Both the position numbers and the translations under genes were made by a program. A stretch of 64,000 nt of DNA from CAZTVF01 sp964616985 (GTDB lineage Bacteria; Planctomycetota; Phycisphaerae; SM23-33). Location of the stretch: NCBI GenBank assembly GCA_964616985.1, contig CAZTVF010000006.1:12632-76631 (forward strand), written 5' to 3'. Of this stretch, positions 1 to 7,798 are shown in pieces. Numbering within the stretch: position 1 is the first letter of the stretch; each line of letters begins with the position of its first letter. The notes below the pieces were generated by a model that saw only the letters and a program-made list of their open reading frames with translations, made no database searches and was not told the DNA's origin.

Positions 1-1901
1 TGCTCGCGCCCGGCCAGGCGGGCGACGGCTAGGGCAAGCTCGTCGCGGTCTGCCACCTGGGGCGCCGCCTCGAGCTGGCCGAGAATGGGCCCGATGGCGG
101 GCGTGTAGCCCAGTGTGCCCAGGGCCGAGGCGTAGGCAAGGCGCAGCATCGCGTCGTCCTGCTGGCGGAGTTGCTGGAGCAGTTCGGGGGCCACGGTGGC
201 GTCACCCAGCGTTGCCAGCGCCCTGGCCCCCCGCGCGCGGAGCATCGGGTAGGGGCTCTGCAACACGCCGCGCAGCGGCTCGATGGCGCTCTTGGAGCCC
301 ATCCTCGCCAGGGCCCATGAGGCCTCCATGGCCAGTTCGGCCTGGTCGCTGCGCGCGATTTCCACCAGGGCCTCGACGAGGCGGTCATCCGTTCGCGTGC
401 GGGCGATGGAGACGATGGCCTCGTAGCGGACGTTGAAGCTGGGATCGGCCAGGGCTTCGAGCAGCTCGTCAACATTCAGCGGGCTGCGGGCCGCGCCGAG
501 CTTCTCGGTGATCGAGACGCGATCGGGCTCGTGGGCGGCCAGGCTGTACTTGATCATCGAGCCCAGCGCCGCCAGCACGTTGCCGCGGAGGAACATGCCC
601 GCGAATTCCCTCGTGCGGACCGCGCCGTCGCCGCGGGTCTTCCGCAGCAGCATCACGCCGCAGACGGAGAGGACGAACCCGGCCGCAAACAGCGGCACGT
701 AGGGGTCGACGGTCCAGGGGGCGGACACCCGAAGGCCTTTGAGCGCCTCCAGCGCCGCGCCGGCCGCCAGGGGCCCGCCGCCGCCGATCAGCCCCACCCA
801 CGCATAGTAGATCGAGGTGTACTGGGTCTTGCGGGCGGCGGGGATCACGCTGACGAAGAGCTGGCGGCTGGAGCCGATGCCCCATGCGGTGGACATCAGC
901 CCGCTGGCGAAGGCGATGCCGATGGCAACGTTGCTGCTCAAGCCGCTGTGCCGCGGGATGCACATCCACCCCAGCGGGATGAAGCACATCACCACCAGCC
1001 CCAGCAGCATCACGGGCTTGGAGCCGTAGCGATCGGCCGCCCAGCCCCACAGGAAGCAGGAGATCATGCCGCCGATCATGCCCGCGTTCTGCAGCAGCAC
1101 GACGGTGGACGTCGGCAGGCCGACTTCCTCCTTGAGGAACAGCGGCACGAAGCTGCTGATGGCGTCCCAGCCGAGGATGATCATCGCCACGCCCACGAGG
1201 TAGAGGCGGAAGTTGCCGTCGCGAAGCGCTTCCCGCGCGTGGCCGCCGGCGGGGGAGGCGGCCTGGGGGGTCGGTCTCCCGCCCGGCACCGAGCCCGCGA
1301 AGGCCACCGAGACGATGCCGAACGCCGCGCCCACGCCGATGAGCCACAGGAACTGCGACGTGTGCGGGAGTGGCCCCAGGAACACCCCCGCCAGCGAGAC
1401 GGCGATGACGGCGACGACGGTGCCGATGACGTTGTTGGCGGCGGAGAACTTGCCGCGCATCGAGTCGGGCACGATCTCCTGGAACCAGGGGTAGAAGCCC
1501 GTCTCGCCCACGGCGCGGCAGAGGGCGAAGCCCCCGATTACGCACAGCACGAACAGCAGCGACGCCTGCCCGCCGTACCGCGCCGCCACCCAGGGCGTCG
1601 CCAGCAGCAGCGCCACCACGAAGTTGCGGACCAGCCAGAACGTCATGAATACGCGCTTGGGCCCCGCGCGGGAAACCCATGGCGCGATGAACGGGGCCAC
1701 CAGGCCGCAGAACGGCAGCAGCGCCAGCGCCCCGCCGATCTGGATCTTGTCCAGCCCCATGCTGTCCAGGAACAGCGTGAGCATCGAGGGCGCCACCGTC
1801 AGGTACCAGAACACCACGTTGGTCGCGCTGAACAGCGCGTAACGCGGGAACGCGCGGATCTTCTCCGCGTCTGTCGTCTCGTGCTGTGCCAGGATGCTCA
1901 A
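1..1901 (-). CDS. MFS transporter with C-terminal HEAT repeats (partial, runs off the left edge)
   Basis: A reading frame open from about 1901 to base 1 (633 codons visible). The first ~430 residues form a 12-helix major facilitator permease, beginning with a helix containing FSATNVVFWYLTVAPSMLT and a cytoplasmic motif WVSRAGPKRVF. From about residue 450 the sequence changes to soluble helical repeats (DPSFNVRYEAIVSIAR, SPYPMLRARGARALATLGD), typical HEAT/PBS-lyase repeats. Such a soluble domain is uncommon on MFS permeases. No ATG lies near the first helix. The TTG at 1901 fits best and starts 6 nt after the stop of the upstream sugar kinase, suggesting one transcript. The substrate is probably a sugar or sugar acid, inferred only from the kinase. 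The 3' end lies outside the window. Confidence 0.82.
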   Translation of the reverse strand, partial: MSILAQHETTDAEKIRAFPRYALFSATNVVFWYLTVAPSMLTLFLDSMGLDKIQIGGALALLPFCGLVAPFIAPWVSRAGPKRVFMTFWLVRNFVVALLLATPWVAARYGGQASLLFVLCVIGGFALCRAVGETGFYPWFQEIVPDSMRGKFSAANNVIGTVVAVIAVSLAGVFLGPLPHTSQFLWLIGVGAAFGIVSVAFAGSVPGGRPTPQAASPAGGHAREALRDGNFRLYLVGVAMIILGWDAISSFVPLFLKEEVGLPTSTVVLLQNAGMIGGMISCFLWGWAADRYGSKPVMLLGLVVMCFIPLGWMCIPRHSGLSSNVAIGIAFASGLMSTAWGIGSSRQLFVSVIPAARKTQYTSIYYAWVGLIGGGGPLAAGAALEALKGLRVSAPWTVDPYVPLFAAGFVLSVCGVMLLRKTRGDGAVRTREFAGMFLRGNVLAALGSMIKYSLAAHEPDRVSITEKLGAARSPLNVDELLEALADPSFNVRYEAIVSIARTRTDDRLVEALVEIARSDQAELAMEASWALARMGSKSAIEPLRGVLQSPYPMLRARGARALATLGDATVAPELLQQLRQQDDAMLRLAYASALGTLGYTPAIGPILGQLEAAPQVADRDELALAVARLAGRE

Positions 1902-1906
1902 AGCGT

Positions 1907-2995
1907 CTAGCGTTTCACACGGCCGGACGCGTCGCCCTTCAGCAAGGCGGCGACCTCGTCCCGGCTGATGTAGTTGAAGTCGCCCAGGATCGAGTGCTTC
2001 AGGCAGCTGGCGGCGACGGCAAAGCCGATGGCCTGCTGCGGGGCCGCGTAGTCCTTGTCGTTCATCGCGAAGATCAGCCCGGCCGCGAAGGAGTCGCCCC
2101 CGCCGACGCGGTCGACGATCGCCTTGATCTCGTAAGGCTGGTACTTGCCCTCGCCCGACAGCGGCGCGAAGAAGGCCTTGCCCGACTTGACGTCATACAG
2201 CATGCCGCCCCAGTTGTTGTGCGTGGCCGACAGGCTCTCGCGCAGCGTGATGGCAACGGTGGACACGTTGGGGAACCGCTTCGCGATGGCCGCGGCAACC
2301 TGCTGGTAGGCCTGCGCGTTGATGTGGCCGCTCTCGACGCTGGAGCCCTCGGCCTTGATGCCCAGCACGTCGGAGGCGTCCTCTTCGTTGCCGATCACGA
2401 CGTCAACGAAGGGCAGGATCCTGGACATGCATTCTTGCGCCAGCTGCTGGGGCTTGCAGCCTTCCTTCCACCGCCAGAGCTTCTTGCGGAAATTGAGGTC
2501 GCAGGACACCGACGCGCCCTTGGCCTTGGCGGCCTGAACGAGGGCGAGCGTGGCGACAAAGGCGTTCTCGCTGAGCGAGGGCGTGATGCCGGTGATGTGC
2601 ACCCACGTCACGCCGGCCAGCGACTTTTCGAAATCGTACTCGCTCGCGGCGGCCTCGGAGATGGCGCTGGCCTCGCGATCATAGACGACGTTGCTGCCGC
2701 GCTGGTTGGCGCCGGTCTCCAGGAAGTAGATGCCCAGGCGTCCCTTCTTGCGGTGCAGGATGGTGCTGGTATCGACGCCGAAGCGGCTGAGCTCGGCCAC
2801 CACGCTCTCGGCCAGGACGTTGCACGGCAGGGCGGTGAGGTAGCGGGCCTTGGCGCCGAGCATGGACAGGGACACGCACACGTTGGCCTCGCCGCCGCCG
2901 AAGGTCGCCTGCAACTCGCCCGGCAGCACCTGGCGAAGACGCTTGACACCCTCGGGCGCCAGACGCAGCATAATTTCACCGAACGCAAGGAACAT
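1907..2995 (-). CDS. PfkB-family carbohydrate kinase, 2-keto-3-deoxygluconate kinase-like
   Basis: A 362-residue ribokinase/PfkB-fold kinase that phosphorylates a sugar or sugar acid with ATP in the cytoplasm. The N-terminus (LAFGEIMLRL), the substrate-site GGGEANVCVSLSMLG near residue 38 and the ATP/anion-hole signature DRVGGGDSFAAGL near residue 300 are all present. The catalytic Asp is in GGGDSF. The N-terminal pattern is closest to the KdgK group, which makes 2-keto-3-deoxy-6-phosphogluconate, but fructokinase-like activity cannot be excluded. The ATG at 2995 has a clean AGGAG about 7 nt upstream. It is followed 6 nt later by the MFS permease, so transport and phosphorylation are probably co-expressed. 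Confidence 0.85.
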   Translation of the reverse strand: MFLAFGEIMLRLAPEGVKRLRQVLPGELQATFGGGEANVCVSLSMLGAKARYLTALPCNVLAESVVAELSRFGVDTSTILHRKKGRLGIYFLETGANQRGSNVVYDREASAISEAAASEYDFEKSLAGVTWVHITGITPSLSENAFVATLALVQAAKAKGASVSCDLNFRKKLWRWKEGCKPQQLAQECMSRILPFVDVVIGNEEDASDVLGIKAEGSSVESGHINAQAYQQVAAAIAKRFPNVSTVAITLRESLSATHNNWGGMLYDVKSGKAFFAPLSGEGKYQPYEIKAIVDRVGGGDSFAAGLIFAMNDKDYAAPQQAIGFAVAASCLKHSILGDFNYISRDEVAALLKGDASGRVKR

Positions 2996-3073
2996 CGTGA
3001 TTCTCCTATTGGTTCAAGGTAAGGTCGAAACAAGTGTACCGATTGCACACGGAAAGTGGAATGGGAGCGTGCC

Positions 3074-3670
3074 ATGACGCCGCAGAAACCAAGGGTTCTC
3101 CTGCTGGGTGATTCGATCCGCCTGAGCTACCAGCCGCGGGTGGCCGATCTGCTGGCGGGCAAGGCGGAGGTGGTGGGGCCGGCGGACAACGGCCGTTTCG
3201 CACTGTATTCGCTGATGCGCATATGGGAGTGGCTGGGGGAGGCGGGGCCGGTGGACGTGATCCACTGGAACAACGGCCTGTGGGACTGCAGCCACGCCGT
3301 GAACCAGACCCCCGGGCAGTTCCCGCTGGCCGATTACCTGGGCAACCTTGGGCACCTTCTGGCGGCGCTGCGGACGACGGGCGCCAAGGTCATCTGGGCG
3401 ACGATCACGCCCGTTAAGGTCGACCGCCGCCCGCCGCGGCCCGACGCCCGCTGGTGGGATGCGGCGGAGCTTGAGGTGTACAACCGGGCCGCACTGGCGA
3501 TGATGCAGGGCGAATGCGTGGCCGTCAATGATCTCGGGGCGCTCGTGTCGCCTTCGCTCAAGACGTATATCGGCGAAGACGGCGTGCACCTGACGGAGCT
3601 TGGCCAGCGGGCATGCGCCGCCGCGGTGGCGCACGCCATCGAGCCGCACCTGCCCGGAGCGAGAGCATGA
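3074..3670 (+). CDS. SGNH/GDSL-type hydrolase
   Basis: A 198-residue cytoplasmic SGNH hydrolase. Block I is VLLLGDSIRLSY, with the nucleophile Ser in GDS. The N of IHWNNGLWD fits block III, and the GEDGVHLTELGQ segment carries the catalytic Asp-X-X-His. Such enzymes deacylate carbohydrates or lipids; the substrate is unknown. The ATG at 3074 is chosen because GGGAG sits 6 nt upstream. A GTG at 3056 is in frame but has no ribosome site. Its stop overlaps the start of the following glycosidase-like gene (ATGA at 3667), so the two are translationally coupled, suggesting removal of acyl decorations from the same glycan. It diverges from the PfkB kinase. Confidence 0.82.
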   Translation: MTPQKPRVLLLGDSIRLSYQPRVADLLAGKAEVVGPADNGRFALYSLMRIWEWLGEAGPVDVIHWNNGLWDCSHAVNQTPGQFPLADYLGNLGHLLAALRTTGAKVIWATITPVKVDRRPPRPDARWWDAAELEVYNRAALAMMQGECVAVNDLGALVSPSLKTYIGEDGVHLTELGQRACAAAVAHAIEPHLPGARA

Positions 3671-5742
3671 ACATCAAACGCTACGAAGATTGCGTCACCC
3701 GGCTGGAGAACCGCGGCTCGCACCCGCCGACGCGGCAGTACGTGGACGAGCTTGCCCGCGGCGTGCAGGCGGCGGGCGTTGAGGCGTGCTGGCACTCGGC
3801 GGTGGACCCGCTGGGGCGGGCGCTGTTCCCGTCGAAGGTCTATCCGCATTGCCATGAGCAGGCGAGCCTGGAGAGCTTCCGCTACCTGCTGGATTCGCTG
3901 CACGCGATCGGCCGGCCGGTCCTGAGCTGGTACCCGCTGAACCTCTGCCGCGGTGTGCTCGACGAGCACCCCGACTGGGTGATGAAGTTCCTGCCGATGG
4001 AGGGCTGGAAGGACAACCCCGAGATGGCGCGGCACTACTGCTGCATCAACTCGCCATACGGGACGCTGCTGCCGCAGTTCGCGGCGGAGGTGGTGCAGGA
4101 CGTGGGGTTCGACGGCTTGTGGTTCGACGGCTCGACGATGGCGAATCACAACGCCGGCTTCCAGGCCGGCTGCGGTTGCGAGTTCTGCCGCCAGCGGTTC
4201 CGCCGCGACACGGGCCTGTCACTGCCGGACGTGCTGGACCTCGAGCGACGCGACGTGCGCCTGTGGATCAACTGGCGATACGACGTCTTCATGGAGGTCT
4301 GGCGGAACATCGTCGGGGCCGTGCACGGCGTGCGGCCGGAGGCAACGGTGGCGTTCAACAACTATCGCCGCCGCTCGCCGTGCCCCATGGGCTGGTCGAC
4401 GGCGATCCCCCTGCGGCGGCTGGGCCTGGACGCCCTGATGTCCGGCGAGCTGGACAGCTTCCCCACGCAGGGCGATTTCCAGATGAAGATGCACCGCGCG
4501 TACGACTGCGGGCGCGGCCAGGAAACGTGGTGGCCGCTGTGCGACCATGGGCACGTCTGGGTGCCGGACGTGGATGAACTGCCCGCGGTGCAGGCGACGA
4601 TCGCCTGCATGTCGGCCGGCGGCGCGGCGTGCACGGGCGTGGGCGTGGCGGCCAGCCTGATGGCGCCATCGCTGGCGGCGATGCAGAAGGCGGGCGAGTC
4701 GCTGGCGGCGTACCGCGACGGGCGGACGGTGGAATACGCGGCCATCTGGTGCAGCCAGCAGACGCAGGATTTCTATCGCCCCCACGCGACGGCCGGGGCC
4801 TTCAACCAGATGCATGGGGCGAACGAACTGTGCCTGGGGGCGCATGTTCAGTCGTCGGTCATCTTCGACGACCACGTGGCCGCCGGCGACCTGTCGCAAT
4901 ACCCGGTGATCCTGGCGGCCAACTCCATCTGCGTGAGCGATGAGCAGGCGCGGCGCCTTGGCCAGTACGTGCGGGCGGGGGGCGTGCTGGTGGCCTGCCG
5001 CGAGGCGGGCTTTTGCGACGAGCTTGGCTACGATCGGCCGCGGCCGGTGCTGGACGAACTGCTGGGCATCACGTCGCGGCGGGTGGGGAAGGGGAGCGGC
5101 ACGCTACTGTTTGGGCCGCAGGGGCTGCTGGCGGCGTGCGGCTACGGCCTGTCCTACAACGGGTACATCGCGGTCGTCCAGCCGGCGGAGGACTGCGAGG
5201 TGCTCGCCGCGGTGGCTGACCGCGTCGCCGGCTCGTGGGACGGCATCGAGAGCGGCGCTCCTCCCTTCGAACGCCATGCGGGCCTGTGGCGCCGCCGCGT
5301 GGGCAAGGGCTGGGTGATCTACTGCGCGATGGACTTGTTCTGGGGCCATTTGGTCGAGCCCACCTCCCGGGCGGTGAAGCTGTTCGCGGCATTGCTGTTC
5401 GGCATCGCCCCGCCGCCGGTTTGCCTGCAGGCGCCGCTGTGCGTGACGATGAACAGCCGCCGCCCTGCCGATGGCCGCCTGGCCGTCATCGCCCACAACG
5501 CACCGGGAACGGCCTTCCGCTACCCTTCGCCCGCCAGCGGCCATTACATTCATTCGGTGGGTGAGGTCGTGCCGGTGCACGATGTCGCGGTGAGGCTCCA
5601 TGGCATGCGATGCTCCAAGGCGGTTTCGGGGCTCGACGGGCGAGCGTTGGAGTGCCGCGATGGCGGGGCCACGGTGATCATCCCGCGGATGCACACGCAC
5701 GAGGTGGCGCTGCTGGACGTCCAAGACGGGCGGCCAGGTTAG
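3667..5742 (+). CDS. GHL6-like putative glycoside hydrolase with beta-galactosidase trimerisation-type domain
   Basis: A 691-residue protein. The N-terminal ~380 residues look like a TIM-barrel glycosidase of the hypothetical glycosyl hydrolase 6 type. The signature is GFDGLWFDGSTMANHNAG followed by a CGCEFC cluster at residues ~160-185. The second half (residues ~380-600: VEYAAIWCSQQTQDFYRP, YPVILAANSICVSDEQARRL, VRAGGVLVACREAGFCDE) has the glutamine-amidotransferase-like fold of the GH42 trimerisation domain. No signal peptide is seen, so it probably acts on imported oligosaccharides. The ATG at 3667 overlaps the stop of the SGNH gene. Its stop overlaps that of the convergent gene at 5739. 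Activity and substrate are not deducible. Confidence 0.75.
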   Translation: MNIKRYEDCVTRLENRGSHPPTRQYVDELARGVQAAGVEACWHSAVDPLGRALFPSKVYPHCHEQASLESFRYLLDSLHAIGRPVLSWYPLNLCRGVLDEHPDWVMKFLPMEGWKDNPEMARHYCCINSPYGTLLPQFAAEVVQDVGFDGLWFDGSTMANHNAGFQAGCGCEFCRQRFRRDTGLSLPDVLDLERRDVRLWINWRYDVFMEVWRNIVGAVHGVRPEATVAFNNYRRRSPCPMGWSTAIPLRRLGLDALMSGELDSFPTQGDFQMKMHRAYDCGRGQETWWPLCDHGHVWVPDVDELPAVQATIACMSAGGAACTGVGVAASLMAPSLAAMQKAGESLAAYRDGRTVEYAAIWCSQQTQDFYRPHATAGAFNQMHGANELCLGAHVQSSVIFDDHVAAGDLSQYPVILAANSICVSDEQARRLGQYVRAGGVLVACREAGFCDELGYDRPRPVLDELLGITSRRVGKGSGTLLFGPQGLLAACGYGLSYNGYIAVVQPAEDCEVLAAVADRVAGSWDGIESGAPPFERHAGLWRRRVGKGWVIYCAMDLFWGHLVEPTSRAVKLFAALLFGIAPPPVCLQAPLCVTMNSRRPADGRLAVIAHNAPGTAFRYPSPASGHYIHSVGEVVPVHDVAVRLHGMRCSKAVSGLDGRALECRDGGATVIIPRMHTHEVALLDVQDGRPG

Positions 5743-7052
5743 TTGCCGACGATGTTGGCTTCTTCGAGCACCACGCCCATCGCTTCGCCCGCTGCGAAGA
5801 TGCTGCCGCCGGACTTGAAGTTGTAGCTCTGGATCGTGCCGGTGAGGTTGAAGGGCGCGCCCTTGACAAGCTTGGCGACGAGGTTCTTCGCCTTTTCAGA
5901 CATTGTGGCGGTCACGGTGAGTCCGCCCGCAGACTCGGCGGTGACGACATAAGTATTGGCGTCAGACGCCTCCACGGCATCGATAAGCTTCACTCTCCAG
6001 GTCACCTTAACGCCGATGACCTTGACCGCCTTCTCGGGGTCCGCAAGGCTCTCGTCGTACTTCTTGAGTTCCTCTTCCTGGCGAATGGAGTTCCACGTAT
6101 TCCACTCCCGTTTCTCCCTGGGATCTTTCATCGCATTGGCGACATGCGCCGCGAGGTTCTCCGGCGATGCGAAAGGGTTGCCCACCGGGGTGGCGGGAAC
6201 TCGCACTCCCTCCCGCTCCGGCAGTGCGGACGGCTTGGGCTTGGATGGGACTGCGGCGGGTTCCGGAACCGCGCCCGGGTTGCAGCGAGAACAGCCCGCC
6301 TTCTTCGTGCCGTTGCACGTAGCGCACACGCCGATGCGGCCGCTGCCGCCGCATTCGGGGCACTTCACCTGTCCCTTCTCATAGCCGCCTATGCATATGG
6401 GACACACCCAGCCATATCCGGACCCACTGCACGACGTGCAGGTCTTGCGATCATAGTATTTCTGACTGGGATTCAGCTTGTAGTCGATGTAGCCGGTGGC
6501 GTTGCAGGTGGGGCAGGGGTTGCGGCGGTAGGCGCCTTTGCAGGTCGCGCAGACGATCTTGCCCTTGCCGCGGCAGACTTCGCACCGGGCTTTGCCCGTT
6601 CGGTCGCATGTCTCGCACAGGACCGAGCCGGAATTCCGGCAAATCGGGCATTCCTTGGCGTCCGCCGCGGGGGCTGCCGTGGGCGCCGCGTTGCCTGCGG
6701 CTGGCTTTCCCAGCTTCCGCAGGGCGTAGTTCTTCCGGGCCATCAGCAGCGATTTCTCGATCCCCACCGCTCGTGGGATCTGTGCGTCGTAGAGCTTGAT
6801 CGCCTGTTCGTAATCGCCGGTCGAGGTGGCATTCTCCGCCTTGTTGAACTCTTCATGGTTGGACCACAGGATTCGCGTCACCTTGTCCATGGCCTTGCGC
6901 ACGGTCTGGCCGCCGGCCTCGAACGTGAGTTCGGTATCGGTTCCGGAAATGACCGAAACATCCTTGAAGACCAAGGTGTTAATGGTGACCTCGTCCGCGG
7001 CCAGAACAGAGCCCAAGAGCACCAGCGTCAATCCGAGGAAGAAATGTTTCAC
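5739..7052 (-). CDS. Secreted protein with ten CxxC motifs (DnaJ-type zinc-cluster region)
   Basis: A 437-residue protein starting at GTG 7052, with AAAGGG upstream. Residues 1-19 are a signal peptide (hydrophobic FFLGLTLVLLG, cleavage near VLA-AD). Residues 20-120 form a small beta domain plus a helical segment. Residues 135-257 contain ten CxxC motifs with Gly-rich spacers (CETCDRTGKARCEVCRGKGK), the pattern of the DnaJ Cys-rich domain but more than twice as long. A Pro-rich spacer follows, then a C-terminal domain (residues ~340-437) ending in GTIQSYNFKSGGSIFAAGEA. There is no J domain. The export signal with so many paired cysteines suggests a zinc-scaffolded periplasmic protein, but no function is known to me. 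The stop codon overlaps the convergent glycosidase gene. Confidence 0.75.
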   Translation of the reverse strand: MKHFFLGLTLVLLGSVLAADEVTINTLVFKDVSVISGTDTELTFEAGGQTVRKAMDKVTRILWSNHEEFNKAENATSTGDYEQAIKLYDAQIPRAVGIEKSLLMARKNYALRKLGKPAAGNAAPTAAPAADAKECPICRNSGSVLCETCDRTGKARCEVCRGKGKIVCATCKGAYRRNPCPTCNATGYIDYKLNPSQKYYDRKTCTSCSGSGYGWVCPICIGGYEKGQVKCPECGGSGRIGVCATCNGTKKAGCSRCNPGAVPEPAAVPSKPKPSALPEREGVRVPATPVGNPFASPENLAAHVANAMKDPREKREWNTWNSIRQEEELKKYDESLADPEKAVKVIGVKVTWRVKLIDAVEASDANTYVVTAESAGGLTVTATMSEKAKNLVAKLVKGAPFNLTGTIQSYNFKSGGSIFAAGEAMGVVLEEANIVGN

Positions 7053-7157
7053 CCGCTTACCCTTTCGTGGGTGAAATTACATCGCTTCACGGGAATTGGC
7101 TACAGGAAACCGCTCATACGTGTTTTTTGCCCGCATGTATACGTTCGTGAGGCCGTC

Positions 7158-7191
7158 TATAATGGCTCAGGGAACAACGGGGAAGGAGATC
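7158..7191 (+). promoter_or_regulatory. Probable -10 element and ribosome site for the lipoprotein gene
   Basis: A perfect TATAAT lies at 7158-7163 and GGAAGGAG at about 7181-7188, the latter 7 nt before ATG 7195. No convincing -35 hexamer is visible at normal spacing, so the promoter call rests on the -10 alone. Confidence 0.4.
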
Positions 7192-7194
7192 CAC

Positions 7195-7515
7195 ATGAAA
7201 GCTCGTCACACGCTGTTACTGATGGCCGTAGCCTTGGCATCCGGCATGGTCATCGCGGGTTGTCAGCGATCGCTGGTCAACCAAGTCAGCAAGGAGAACT
7301 ACGACAAGATCCACAACGACATGACGATCGCCGAGGTCAAGCAGGTCCTGGGGGAGCCGACGGAGACCAACACCGGGGCATCCAGTTTCCTGGGCATCGA
7401 TGTCTCGGGCACGACGATGAAGTGGCGCAGCGGCCAGAACCTCATCACCGTGGGCTTCGTCAATGACAAGGTGATCCGCAAGGATTTCAGCCAGGTCGAT
7501 CCCAACAGCCGCTAG
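7195..7515 (+). CDS. Small lipoprotein with SmpA/DUF3862-like fold
   Basis: A 106-residue lipoprotein. A hydrophobic leader ends in the lipobox MVIAGC (Cys ~23), so it should be lipidated and anchored to a membrane. The mature part contains KENYDKIHNDMTIAEVKQVLGEPTE, the helix-turn-strand signature shared by the SmpA/OmlA and DUF3862 families. FLGIDVSGTTMKWRSGQNLITVGFVNDKV follows as the strands. These families scaffold outer-membrane assembly or bind partner proteins. Here only envelope location can be stated. The ATG at 7195 is favoured over upstream in-frame codons by a strong AAGGAG. It stands alone between two leftward genes. Confidence 0.8.
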   Translation: MKARHTLLLMAVALASGMVIAGCQRSLVNQVSKENYDKIHNDMTIAEVKQVLGEPTETNTGASSFLGIDVSGTTMKWRSGQNLITVGFVNDKVIRKDFSQVDPNSR

Positions 7516-7553
7516 CGAGATTGCGTTTTGATCTTGCACGGGTGACGAAGGCT

Positions 7554-7588
7554 CCCTGGCACAGGCTGGAGAAACCTGTGTTACAGGG
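7554..7588 (+). terminator. Possible hairpin terminator after the lipoprotein gene
   Basis: Two nested short stems (CCCTG/CAGGG and ACAGG/CCTGT) lie 40 nt past the stop codon. There is no T-run, so termination is uncertain. The remaining ~150 nt to 7744 show nothing recognisable. Confidence 0.3.
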
Positions 7589-7744
7589 CCCGCGAACGTC
7601 ATGCTGCGACGTGCCAGGGCACCCTATTGCGGCAGCGTCCTGTGCAGCCGTCGTTGCCTCAGACTAGGGCCGCGTGCTTGCGGCAACATGGGGGATGACC
7701 CATGCGGTCTAAGGCGGTGGGAGCGGCAAAGGCGGGAGAATGTG

Positions 7745-7778
7745 AAAAAGGGTGACGGTCCTGTTGGGCCGCCACCCT
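7745..7778 (-). terminator. Rho-independent terminator of the HtrA gene
   Basis: On the minus strand AAGGGTG, then a GC-rich inner stem, loop and CACCCTT are followed by a run of five T. It lies 21 nt after the HtrA stop codon at 7799. Confidence 0.75.
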
Positions 7779-7798
7779 TGATGTCGCAGGAAGGATGA

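Noticed and set aside
7601..7798. A 65-codon frame on the plus strand
   Set aside because: Arg/Gly/Cys-rich, overlaps the HtrA terminator and has no ribosome site.
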